A stretch of 64,000 bases of DNA from the NCBI GenBank assembly GCA_964505415.1, contig CAZDHW010000011.1, positions 1 through 64,000 on the forward strand. Reading direction: 5' to 3'. The number at the start of each line of letters is the position of its first letter. Position 1 is the stretch's first letter. A program made the translations under genes and the position numbers. The stretch is from DTDR01 sp964505415 (GTDB lineage: Bacteria > Hydrothermota > Tepidihabitantia > Tepidihabitantales > DTDR01). The notes beneath the pieces were generated by a model. The model saw only the letters and a list, made by a program, of their open reading frames with translations. It did no database searches and was not told where the DNA came from. Positions 8,813 through 16,522 of this stretch are shown here, in pieces.

Positions 8813-9174
8813 AAAGTAATACCAAAGATATCAACCCTAATTTTTTCCATAATTTTTTTATTCAATCCCTTAGCCTCCCATTTTAACTCTAAAGCGTTAA
8901 TCTGTTTGAATAATGTTAAACCACCATACTTATTTTTTAATTTCCATAATTCTCTTCCGTAAGAAAAGTAATAGAAATATTGGGTGGGAATAGTCTCCGG
9001 ATGGGCATCTAAAACTTCCTTTATCTTTTGGTCTAAAGAGGCAAGTTCGGCATAAATATTAACAATCTTTGTTATCATCTCTTCCTTTTGGGCTTCAAAC
9101 CGTAATTTAATAATCTCTGGGTCTAACTTTTTGATATATTTTAAAATCCGCGAATGGGCATCTTTAACTGCCAT
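8809..9174 (-). CDS. Unknown 121-aa helical protein
   Basis: Not recognised. The ATG at 9174 has a strong ggagg about 8 nt upstream. The protein is charged and mostly helical (e.g. LDPEIIKLRFEAQKEEMITK), then has an aromatic stretch IPTQYFYYFSYGRELW. No catalytic motif, signal peptide or membrane segment is visible. It is the first of a two-gene, translationally coupled unit with the 104-aa gene. Both proteins lack cysteine, and neither looks like a typical toxin or antitoxin, although a two-small-gene arrangement would allow that reading. Function unknown. Confidence 0.6.
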   Translation of the reverse strand: MAVKDAHSRILKYIKKLDPEIIKLRFEAQKEEMITKIVNIYAELASLDQKIKEVLDAHPETIPTQYFYYFSYGRELWKLKNKYGGLTLFKQINALELKWEAKGLNKKIMEKIRVDIFGITL

Positions 9175-9218
9175 AAGACCTCCTTTTTAATTCTTTCTTT
9201 ATATAAATAACGAAGAAT

Positions 9219-9243
9219 TACCCCTTTATCTTACCCCTAATTT
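9219..9243. repeat. Copy 1 of a 25-nt dispersed sequence
   Basis: The 25 nt beginning TACCCCTTTATCTTACCC match 29327-29351 at 24 of 25 positions. This copy is intergenic, upstream of the 121-aa gene, whereas the other overlaps the 3' end of a sorted protein gene. Confidence 0.5.
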
Positions 9244-9245
9244 TA

Positions 9246-9273
9246 TTGATTTTTTAATTGGCTAAGTTATTAT
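9246..9273 (+). promoter_or_regulatory. Leaderless-type promoter of the PorV/PorQ gene at 9280
   Basis: TTGATT (9246-9251), 16 nt and TATTAT (9268-9273) are followed by 6 nt and the ATG at 9280. Confidence 0.55.
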
Positions 9274-9279
9274 TTTTGA

Positions 9280-10191
9280 ATGGTGGTTATTTTTCTTTTT
9301 ACCTTCTTTTATGATGTTGGTCAAACTTCGGCAAATTTCTTAAAATTAAATATTGGTGCCCGGGCAACGGCGATGGGCGGCGCCTACACCGCGATTGCTG
9401 ATGATGTCTGCGGAATTTTTTATAATCCGAGCACCTCAGGAATTTTAAATTCTTTTGATTTTTCTCTTACCTTGCTTAACCTTTATGATAAAATCAACTA
9501 TTCTTCCCTTATTTTTTCTTTACCAATTAAAAATTTTGGTTTAGGATTTGGCTCTTCTTTGTTATCTTTTAGCGATGATAAATTTATTGGTCCGGGAAAT
9601 GAGGTTGGTGAATATTCTTATAACGATTTTTTATTTTTTATCAATTTTTCTTTTAATCTTTCTAAAAAATTTGCCTTCGGAACAAATTTGAAATATGTTG
9701 GTTCTTTATACGATAACTATTATGCCTATTCCTTAGCAACTGATTTTGGCTTCCATTTTAACCCAATAAAAAACCTTTATTTTGGCTCTTCCCTTTTACA
9801 TTTGGGGACAAAAAGAAGGTTTATTTATTATTCGGAGATTTTACCAATAAATTTTCGGTTAGGAGCAAGTTATAAGATTTTCTTAAACCCAAAAATTATC
9901 CTCACCTTAGCCAGCGACTTTTCCACTTATATTGACGAGTTGCCCAATTTGGGTATCGGTGGCGAAGTTTTATTAAAAGAATTAAGAAAGCCAAAAGAAT
10001 ATCTTGCCTTCCGCATTGGTTACCGAACAAAGGAAAGATATGGTATTTTTAGCGGCTTAGCGGTTGGTTTTGGTTATCTTTACCAATTTTTAGAAAATAT
10101 CTTTCTTTTAATTGATTTCACTTATTTAGATTATGGTTATTTAGGTTCCCAAGAGCGGGTATCTTTAACTTTTAAATATCTATTACCTTAA
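9280..10191 (+). CDS. PorV/PorQ-family outer-membrane beta-barrel protein
   Basis: This 303-aa protein has the family hallmark right after its signal peptide: SANFLKLNIGARATAMGGAY, then TAIADDVCGIFYNPS, and a long alternating beta-strand region ending in an aromatic strand (VSLTFKYLLP). PorV/PorQ proteins are FadL-like barrels. In type IX secretion PorV shuttles cargo to the sortase PorU, while PorQ-like members have looser roles. It is one of two such proteins here; the other is at 15484-16512. It starts 6 nt after a -10 box and has no Shine-Dalgarno. Whether it serves secretion or solute uptake cannot be told from sequence. Confidence 0.8.
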   Translation: MVVIFLFTFFYDVGQTSANFLKLNIGARATAMGGAYTAIADDVCGIFYNPSTSGILNSFDFSLTLLNLYDKINYSSLIFSLPIKNFGLGFGSSLLSFSDDKFIGPGNEVGEYSYNDFLFFINFSFNLSKKFAFGTNLKYVGSLYDNYYAYSLATDFGFHFNPIKNLYFGSSLLHLGTKRRFIYYSEILPINFRLGASYKIFLNPKIILTLASDFSTYIDELPNLGIGGEVLLKELRKPKEYLAFRIGYRTKERYGIFSGLAVGFGYLYQFLENIFLLIDFTYLDYGYLGSQERVSLTFKYLLP

Positions 10192-10193
10192 CA

Positions 10194-10222
10194 TTGAAAA
10201 AAGATATCTTTCTTAATAAAAT
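10194..10222 (+). promoter_or_regulatory. Leaderless-type promoter of the nucleotidyltransferase gene
   Basis: TTGAAA (10194-10199), 17 nt and TAAAAT (10217-10222) are followed by 6 nt and the ATG at 10229. This makes the in-frame TTG at 10223 an unlikely start, since it would lie before the transcript. Confidence 0.55.
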
Positions 10223-10228
10223 TTGGAA

Positions 10229-10960
10229 ATGAAAGGTGTTGTCCTTGCTGGTGGCTTAGGAACAAGATTATATCCTTTAACCAAAGTAACCAATAAACAC
10301 TTACTACCAGTTTATAACGAACCGATGATTTTTTTCCCAATAAAAAAATTGGTAAAAGCCGGTATTGAAGATATTCTTATTGTTACCGGCGGAAATAATG
10401 CTGGCGATTTTTTAAGACTTTTAGGAAACGGCAAAGAATTTGGCTTAAAAAGATTACATTACACTTATCAAGAAGGAGAAACCGGCATTGCCGCCGCTTT
10501 GGCTTTAGCCGAAGATTTTGCTGATGGTGATAAAATGGTGGTCATTCTTGGTGATAATATTTTTGAAGATGATATTAAAGAATATGTCGAAAAATTTGAG
10601 AAACAAGAAAAAGGCGCTAAGATATTTCTAAAAGAAGTAAAAAATCCCGAGAGATTTGGCGTACCGGTTTTTGAAGATGGCAAAATTGTCCGAATTGAAG
10701 AAAAGCCAGAAAAACCGAAATCGCCTTATGCGGTTACCGGTATTTATATGTATGATAACCAGGTATTTGATATTATTAAAACTTTAAAACCATCAAAAAG
10801 GGGAGAGTTGGAAATCACCGATGTGAATAACCGCTATTTAGAAAAAGGTGAGCTTACCTATGAGATTTTAAAAGGTTGGTGGGCGGATGCTGGAACTTCC
10901 TTTGAAAGTTATTACCGAGCAATAACTTTAGTAAGGGAGATGTGTTTGAAAAATGGCTAA
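10229..10960 (+). CDS. rmlA: Glucose-1-phosphate thymidylyltransferase-type sugar nucleotidyltransferase
   Basis: It transfers a nucleotide to a sugar phosphate, most likely dTTP + glucose-1-phosphate to dTDP-glucose, the entry to dTDP-rhamnose and other surface sugars. Signature parts are MKGVVLAGGLGTRLYPLT at the N-terminus (nucleotide loop), NKHLLPVYNEPMI, VILGDNIFEDD (metal-binding Asp), EEKPEKPKSPYAVTGIY and GWWADAGTSFES near the end. At 243 aa it is the short form lacking the regulatory C-terminal extension of E. coli RmlA (about 290 aa). I chose the ATG at 10229, which gives the canonical N-terminus; a TTG six bases earlier is in frame. The 3' end overlaps polA by 8 nt. No rmlBCD genes are in the window, so the exact sugar is inferred. 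Confidence 0.85.
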   Translation: MKGVVLAGGLGTRLYPLTKVTNKHLLPVYNEPMIFFPIKKLVKAGIEDILIVTGGNNAGDFLRLLGNGKEFGLKRLHYTYQEGETGIAAALALAEDFADGDKMVVILGDNIFEDDIKEYVEKFEKQEKGAKIFLKEVKNPERFGVPVFEDGKIVRIEEKPEKPKSPYAVTGIYMYDNQVFDIIKTLKPSKRGELEITDVNNRYLEKGELTYEILKGWWADAGTSFESYYRAITLVREMCLKNG

Positions 10961-13409
10961 AAAGGAAGTTTATCTTATTGATGGCCATTCAGTAATTTTT
11001 CGTTCTTATTACGCTTTTATCAGAAACCCTTTAAGAAATAGTAAAGGTGAGAATACTTCGGCAATCTTTGGTTTTGTAAATACTTTAAGAAAGATATTAA
11101 AAGAAAAAAGACCGGAATATATTGGCTGTGTCTTTGATTCTAAGGCACCAACCTTTCGCCACAAAATTTTTTTAGAATATAAAAAAGTAAGACCGGAAGC
11201 ACCAAGTGATTTAAGGTATCAGGTACCAGTAATTAAGGAGATTTGCCAAGCTTACGGAATTAAAACAATTGAAGTTGCGGGCTACGAAGCTGATGATGTG
11301 TTGGCTACCTTGGCAAAGAAATTAAAAGAAAAAAACTGTAAGATTTACATCATTGCTACTGATAAAGATTTGTTTCCCATTGTTGATGATGATATTATTA
11401 TCTATGATACTTATAAAGAAATCCTTTATGATAAAGAAAAGGTGAAAGAAAGGTTTGGTATTGAACCAGCACTGATTAGTGATTTTTTGGCTTTGACCGG
11501 TGATAAGATTGACAATGTGCCGGGAGTAAAAGGAATTGGTGAAAAGACTGCGATTGAGATTTTAAAAAAATACGGTAATTTGGAAAAGGCTTTAGAAAAG
11601 GACGAAAGATTAAAAGGAAAAGAAGAGGAGATTCTATTTTCTAAAAAATTGGTAAGTTTAAGAACTGATGTGCCGATTGAAATTGATATTGAAGATTTAA
11701 AGATTAAAGAAAGGGATAATAAAAAATTACTAACAATTTTTAAGGAATTGGGCTTTAAAAGTTTTTTAAACGATTTTGAAGAAGAAAAAATTGATATTGA
11801 AAAATCGTTAAAAATAGTAACTGATGTCTCTTTTTTAGAAGAGAAAGAAGCCTTGGCCTTTTTAATTACTGAAAATAAAGTTTATCTTGGTAATAAAAAT
11901 GTTATTTATGAAGGTGATTTAAATTCTTTAAAAAAATTATTTTCAACTGAGAAAGAAAAAATCACTTTTGATTTGAAAGAACAGTATCAATATTTAGAAA
12001 ATTTGGAATTTAAAAATTTCTTTGATATCAAAATTGCTGCTTACCTTTTGGAACCGGAGAGAAAAAGATTTCTTTTAGAAGATTTGATTTTATCTTATTT
12101 AAAAATCTTAAAGAAGAAATTAACGGAAAGAGAAAAAATTTTTTATATCTATTCAATTTACGAACAAATACTGCCGGAATTATTAATAAGAAATTTAACC
12201 GAACTTTTTTCTAATATTGAAATGCCTTTAATCCCTTGCCTTTACCGAATGGAAAAAAGGGGGATTAAGATTGATATTGATTTCTTTAAAAATTTGGCGA
12301 AAGAGGTAAATAACGAGATTTTACTTCTCCAAAAGGAGATTTATAAATTATCCGGACTTTACTTCAATCTCAATTCGCCAAAACAATTGGCGGAAGTTTT
12401 GTTTGATAAATTAAAATTACCAATTCCGAAAGGGAAAGAAAGGTCAACGGCTTCGGAAGTTTTAATTGAGCTTCTTTCTTATTCACCGATAATTGAAAAG
12501 ATTCTCCGCTATCGGGAATTAAATAAAATTTTAACCACTTACCTTAAACCTTTTCCCCAATTATGTGACAAAAATTTTCGGCTTCATACCTATTTTGACC
12601 AGACAAAAACCGCTACTGGTCGGCTGGCTTCCCTTTCTCCCAATTTACAGAACATTCCAGTTCGGGGAGAATTAGGGCAAAAAATAAGAAAAGGCTTTAT
12701 CTGCGAAGATGGTTATCTTTTAATTTCTGCTGACTATTCCCAAATTGAATTACGAATTTTGGCCCATATTACCGAAGACGAAAATTTGATTGATATTTTT
12801 TTAAAAGATAAAGATATCCACACGGCAACCGCAGCCAAAATCTTTAAAGTAAAAGAAGAAGAGGTAAAAGAAGATATGAGAAGATTTGCTAAAATGGTGA
12901 ATTACGGCTTAATTTACGGAATGAGCGATTACGGTCTGGCTGAGAGTTTACGGTTAAAAAAGGAAGAGGCGAAAGAGTTTATGGAAAATTATCTTAACAG
13001 TTTTCCCAAGGTAAAGGCCTGGCGAGAGGAAATTATTGAAAAGACAAAGGAAGAAGGTTTTACCAAAACCATTTTTGGTCGTCCCCGCTATTTTCCCGGC
13101 CTTTGGGCACCAAACAAAACCCTTTATGAACAAGCAAAAAGACAGGCAATTAATGCCCCTATTCAAGGTAGTGCGGCAGATATTATTAAAAAGGCGATGG
13201 TTGAAGTTGACAAAAAATTAATGGCCAAAGGTTTTAATATCGGTTTAATTTTAACCATCCATGATGAACTTTTATTTGAAATTGAAGAAGAAAGAATTGA
13301 AGAAGCCAAGGAGATTATTAAAGAGACAATGGAAAATATCTATCCTTTAAAAGTGCCCTTAAAAGTAAATATCGGTGTTGGTAAAAACTGGCAAGAAGCC
13401 CATCCCTAA
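10953..13409 (+). CDS. polA: DNA polymerase I with inactive proofreading domain
   Basis: Pol I fills gaps and removes RNA primers. The 818-aa protein has a 5'-3' exonuclease/FEN domain (1-285; VFDSKAPTFRHK, GYEADDVLATLA, TGDKIDNVPGVKGIGEKTA), a central region (290-420) where the DxE and other metal-binding residues of a 3'-5' exonuclease are not present, and a complete A-family polymerase. Motif A is SADYSQIELRILAH, motif B is RRFAKMVNYGLIYGMS and motif C is TIHDELLFE. Length and loss of proofreading resemble Taq polymerase. The ATG overlaps the preceding gene by 8 nt, so expression is probably coupled to it. The gene ends right next to the convergent clostripain gene with no spacer. Confidence 0.96.
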   Translation: MAKKEVYLIDGHSVIFRSYYAFIRNPLRNSKGENTSAIFGFVNTLRKILKEKRPEYIGCVFDSKAPTFRHKIFLEYKKVRPEAPSDLRYQVPVIKEICQAYGIKTIEVAGYEADDVLATLAKKLKEKNCKIYIIATDKDLFPIVDDDIIIYDTYKEILYDKEKVKERFGIEPALISDFLALTGDKIDNVPGVKGIGEKTAIEILKKYGNLEKALEKDERLKGKEEEILFSKKLVSLRTDVPIEIDIEDLKIKERDNKKLLTIFKELGFKSFLNDFEEEKIDIEKSLKIVTDVSFLEEKEALAFLITENKVYLGNKNVIYEGDLNSLKKLFSTEKEKITFDLKEQYQYLENLEFKNFFDIKIAAYLLEPERKRFLLEDLILSYLKILKKKLTEREKIFYIYSIYEQILPELLIRNLTELFSNIEMPLIPCLYRMEKRGIKIDIDFFKNLAKEVNNEILLLQKEIYKLSGLYFNLNSPKQLAEVLFDKLKLPIPKGKERSTASEVLIELLSYSPIIEKILRYRELNKILTTYLKPFPQLCDKNFRLHTYFDQTKTATGRLASLSPNLQNIPVRGELGQKIRKGFICEDGYLLISADYSQIELRILAHITEDENLIDIFLKDKDIHTATAAKIFKVKEEEVKEDMRRFAKMVNYGLIYGMSDYGLAESLRLKKEEAKEFMENYLNSFPKVKAWREEIIEKTKEEGFTKTIFGRPRYFPGLWAPNKTLYEQAKRQAINAPIQGSAADIIKKAMVEVDKKLMAKGFNIGLILTIHDELLFEIEEERIEEAKEIIKETMENIYPLKVPLKVNIGVGKNWQEAHP

Positions 13410-15425
13410 TTAAAGTTTAATCAATTTTCCTCTATTCTGATATTTTTTGTCTAAAATTAAAATAAAATATATTCCCCTTTTAAGATTATTTAAATTCACT
13501 ATATTTTGACCAATTAAATCACCTTTTAAATTATAAATTTTAAAAGTAAAAAAGGAGTCTTCTTCTTTATCTAATAAAATCTTAGAATTTTTTAAAAAGG
13601 GATTAGGCAAAGAAATTATCGGCGCCCACAAAGGAATATCTATTTGAACAAAATCACAAGCGTAACCTTTATTACCATATTTGTCAATAGGAATAATAAA
13701 AAGATAATATTCCCCTTTATTTAAATGATAAAGAAAATAATTGGTATCTTTAAAAACTTGATATTTTTTTAAATCTTTCAAAGTAATAATTTTTATTTCA
13801 TCCAGAAAAACACCAAGGTTAGTAATGGAAGAATCAGTTTGGTAGCGAAATCGTAGATAATAATTACCCTTAGGTAAGAAAATTTTTACCTCTTCAAAAT
13901 AATCGCTTTTTCCGTAAAAGGAATCTAATTTTTGAAAATTGATTTTATCAAAAGAGTATTCCACATAAAAGATATCCCTTTTAATTTTTTTAGAATAACT
14001 TTCTTCCGTATGATAAAGCAAATAGAAAATAAGCAAGCCACCTTCATTTAAAGAGAGTTTTTCTTTAGTAACTAAAAAATTGTTTAGCAAAAGACCTTCA
14101 TTAGAATAAAAGGATTTTCCTTTCTGAGCAAATCGGCTGGAGAGAGAAAATCCTTGATTTTCCCAAAAGGAAAAATCTTCGCAAGGGTCATAAAAGAGGG
14201 TATCAAAACTTTTAAAAAGAAATAGTTGGTAAGTAATCTCGCTCAAATCAAAGGAGGGAGAAAAACTTATAAAAAGGTTGTTTTTTTGCTTTTCAATTTT
14301 TATTGTCTTTACCTTTTCCGGTCTAATATCATCAGTTGAATAATGGTCATTTAGAAATTCTAACCATCTTATCTCCTTTTGAAAAGAAAGTAAAAGGTAT
14401 TCCTTTAGATATTTCTTAAAAGTTAAATAATTGTCTGGGAAAAATATCGCCAAACCGCAACTATTTTTATAAAATTCCGTCTTTTTTAGGGCGATGACTG
14501 AGGAAGAGATTTCGGTTTTAACTGCTAACTCTTTTAACAGTTGAAAAAAATCAATATGGGCAGAAAAAGAATCGGTAGCTTCAAAAAAAGGATAGGTCTG
14601 AATATTTTTCCTTTTTTCGGAAATAAACTTTTTATTGGTATTTTTAAGCAAGGAAAAAGCCCTTTTACATTCCTTTTTAAATTTTTCCAAGTCGATAGCA
14701 ACAAAAACTCCTTCTTCCTTTTTGGTTTTGATGTTATTAAAATTATTTTCTGCCCAAAAAGAAGCCAGGTCATTTATTTTACTATTAGGATTTTCTTCAA
14801 TTTTCTTTATTAAATTTTTATAATCCCAAGCAGTAATTGGTAAAATAGAAGGGGAAGCAAAAAGATAATCACAATAATCAAAAATTTCAAAGGCAATCTC
14901 CACCATTCCCATCAAACAAACATCAAAACCAACAATTTTTATCTTCTTCCCTAAGATTTCTTTGGCTTTCTTTAAAAACTCCTTTAATCCACCACCAGCA
15001 ACCGAAAGGGAACTTTGATTAGTCTCATCATATAAAAAGGCTTTTTTTAAATTTTGATACCAACCATTACCATGACTATAAAAGATTAAAAAATAATTCT
15101 CACTTTCATAATTTTCTTTTATATATCTTAAAAAATCGGAAAAAAAGTTTATATCGGCTATATTTTCTTCTTTTAATTTCATTTTCAAAATAATCTCACC
15201 ATTTAAAAGCTCATAAATTTTGGGAAAAGGTGAAGTATCATAAAAGGCATTATCTATTAAAATAATTGTTTTTACTTTTTCGTTATAACCTAAACCAGTA
15301 AGTTTTAAGATTTCATTATAACCAGCGGAAGATAAATCGTTATCACAAGCAAAATATAAGATTATTGTCCATTGGGATTTACCAAAAATTAAAGAAAAAA
15401 TTAAGAGAAAAATAAGTTTTTTCAT
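13410..15425 (-). CDS. Secreted clostripain-family (C11) cysteine protease with sorting domain
   Basis: The predicted product from the ATG at 15425 is 671 aa with a clear signal peptide (MKKLIFLLIFSLIFG). The protease domain shows WTIILYFACDNDL, typical of clostripain-like peptidases, the catalytic His in FYSHGNGW (H118) and the catalytic Cys in GFDVCLMG (C170). The middle is beta-rich. The last about 80 residues resemble the type IX/FlgD-like sorting domain (FKIYNLKGDL, then LKRGIYFILIL, ending RGKLIKL). A longer in-frame start at 15455 exists, but its extra codons lie inside a terminator hairpin, so 15425 is preferred. C11 enzymes cut after Arg or Lys. It probably processes or degrades proteins outside the cell and may be carried by the PorV-type machinery encoded just upstream. 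Confidence 0.85.
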   Translation of the reverse strand: MKKLIFLLIFSLIFGKSQWTIILYFACDNDLSSAGYNEILKLTGLGYNEKVKTIILIDNAFYDTSPFPKIYELLNGEIILKMKLKEENIADINFFSDFLRYIKENYESENYFLIFYSHGNGWYQNLKKAFLYDETNQSSLSVAGGGLKEFLKKAKEILGKKIKIVGFDVCLMGMVEIAFEIFDYCDYLFASPSILPITAWDYKNLIKKIEENPNSKINDLASFWAENNFNNIKTKKEEGVFVAIDLEKFKKECKRAFSLLKNTNKKFISEKRKNIQTYPFFEATDSFSAHIDFFQLLKELAVKTEISSSVIALKKTEFYKNSCGLAIFFPDNYLTFKKYLKEYLLLSFQKEIRWLEFLNDHYSTDDIRPEKVKTIKIEKQKNNLFISFSPSFDLSEITYQLFLFKSFDTLFYDPCEDFSFWENQGFSLSSRFAQKGKSFYSNEGLLLNNFLVTKEKLSLNEGGLLIFYLLYHTEESYSKKIKRDIFYVEYSFDKINFQKLDSFYGKSDYFEEVKIFLPKGNYYLRFRYQTDSSITNLGVFLDEIKIITLKDLKKYQVFKDTNYFLYHLNKGEYYLFIIPIDKYGNKGYACDFVQIDIPLWAPIISLPNPFLKNSKILLDKEEDSFFTFKIYNLKGDLIGQNIVNLNNLKRGIYFILILDKKYQNRGKLIKL

Positions 15426-15435
15426 AAAATAAAAA

Positions 15436-15461
15436 TGGGGGTTGATAAGGCTCAACCCCCA
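15436..15461 (-). terminator. Rho-independent terminator after the PorV gene, abutting the next start codon
   Basis: A perfect 10-bp stem TGGGGGTTGA/TCAACCCCCA with a 6-nt loop is followed on the minus strand by TTTTTATTTT and then immediately by the ATG (15425) of the protease gene. Expression of the protease would depend on read-through, so it could also act as an attenuator. Confidence 0.8.
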
Positions 15462-15483
15462 AAAGCCTTCCTTATTCTAAGGA

Positions 15484-16512
15484 TTAAAAGTTAAAGCCAA
15501 TACTTACCCGATGAGAACCTAAAAGATAATAATGGTAACGATAACTGTAATCAATTTGGGTTTCTAAACCGTTTACTAATTTGGTAGCCACACCTAATCC
15601 GCAAGAAAGTCCGGTTTTCCAATTTATTTGGTCGCGATATTCACCATCAGTATTCAAAATATAACCGGCTCTAATTGAAAAAATCTTACCGATAAGATAT
15701 TCAAAACCAAAATTAAAGGTCTCATTGATATCGTTATAATGGACTAAATCAAAACAGGTGGTGAGACGAGAATTTTCTTGAGATAATAAGTCAATAGCAA
15801 TTCCAAAACGGAAAGTAGTAGGAATAGGAACCGGAGTAGCCACATAAGAAATAGGAACTTCTTTACCAGTCTTCTCATCCTTTTCGATCTTCTTTAAACG
15901 CCCACCGGTATAGGTAATCTCCGGTCCATAATTATTAATAGCCACACCAATCCTTAAATTATGGAAGCCGGTATTAAAATGGAATCCCACATCAACACCA
16001 AAAGAAGTAGCGGACATATCCCAAATCCTTTCTTGGATTCCTTTTAAACCGATACCGATAGATAGTTTTTCGGTAAAATAACGGGCATAACTAATACCAA
16101 CCGCCATTCCTCCGGCTCCGAATTTCAAACCAGTACCATCATCTTCTCTTATTGGTGTGTATAAAGAATCAATCTTTGTTTCTTCCATATCACCCATTGT
16201 CAAGGCAATTACTGAAAAACCAAAATTACCAACATTTCCTGCCGGAACAACAGCGCTCAAATATTCGTGAGAAACATCAGCAATCCAATCAATATGGTTA
16301 AAGAAAATAACTTTTTTGGATAACAAAGAAAGACCAGCAGGATTATAAAAGGTAGCGGTAGCATCGTCAGAAAGAGCCACAAAAGATGCGCCCATACCGC
16401 TTGCCCGACCAACATCAATCTTTAGCCAGGAAGCACCAGTAGTACCTCTTTTATCAAAAGCCGCAAAAGCTAAAGTAATTATCAAAGCAAAAATTAATAA
16501 TTTTTCTCTCAT
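15484..16512 (-). CDS. PorV/PorQ-family outer-membrane protein
   Basis: This 342-aa protein has a signal peptide (MREKLLIFALIITLAFA) and the PorV-type opening GASWLKIDVGRASGMGASF, then VALSDDATATFYNPAGL. The rest is amphipathic beta-strand, ending in an aromatic C-terminal strand (HRVSIGFNF) as expected for a barrel inserted by BamA. PorV is the shuttle that hands type IX cargo to the cell-surface sortase. Its position directly after a 978-aa sorted protein and before a sorted protease suggests such a role here. The ATG has a strong aaggagg. A terminator follows its stop codon. Confidence 0.85.
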   Translation of the reverse strand: MREKLLIFALIITLAFAAFDKRGTTGASWLKIDVGRASGMGASFVALSDDATATFYNPAGLSLLSKKVIFFNHIDWIADVSHEYLSAVVPAGNVGNFGFSVIALTMGDMEETKIDSLYTPIREDDGTGLKFGAGGMAVGISYARYFTEKLSIGIGLKGIQERIWDMSATSFGVDVGFHFNTGFHNLRIGVAINNYGPEITYTGGRLKKIEKDEKTGKEVPISYVATPVPIPTTFRFGIAIDLLSQENSRLTTCFDLVHYNDINETFNFGFEYLIGKIFSIRAGYILNTDGEYRDQINWKTGLSCGLGVATKLVNGLETQIDYSYRYHYYLLGSHRVSIGFNF

Positions 16513-16522
16513 CTTATCCTCC

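Noticed and set aside
8809..9174. Toxin-antitoxin reading of the two small genes.
   Set aside because: No recognised toxin or antitoxin fold, sizes and charges not typical; kept as unknown.
10223..10228. TTG start for the nucleotidyltransferase giving two extra residues.
   Set aside because: It lies between the -10 box and the ATG, before the expected transcription start; the ATG at 10229 gives the canonical MKGVVLAGG start.
15426..15455. Longer start of the clostripain-type protease at 15455.
   Set aside because: The extra ten codons fall in the terminator hairpin and would place a non-hydrophobic segment before a perfect signal peptide.
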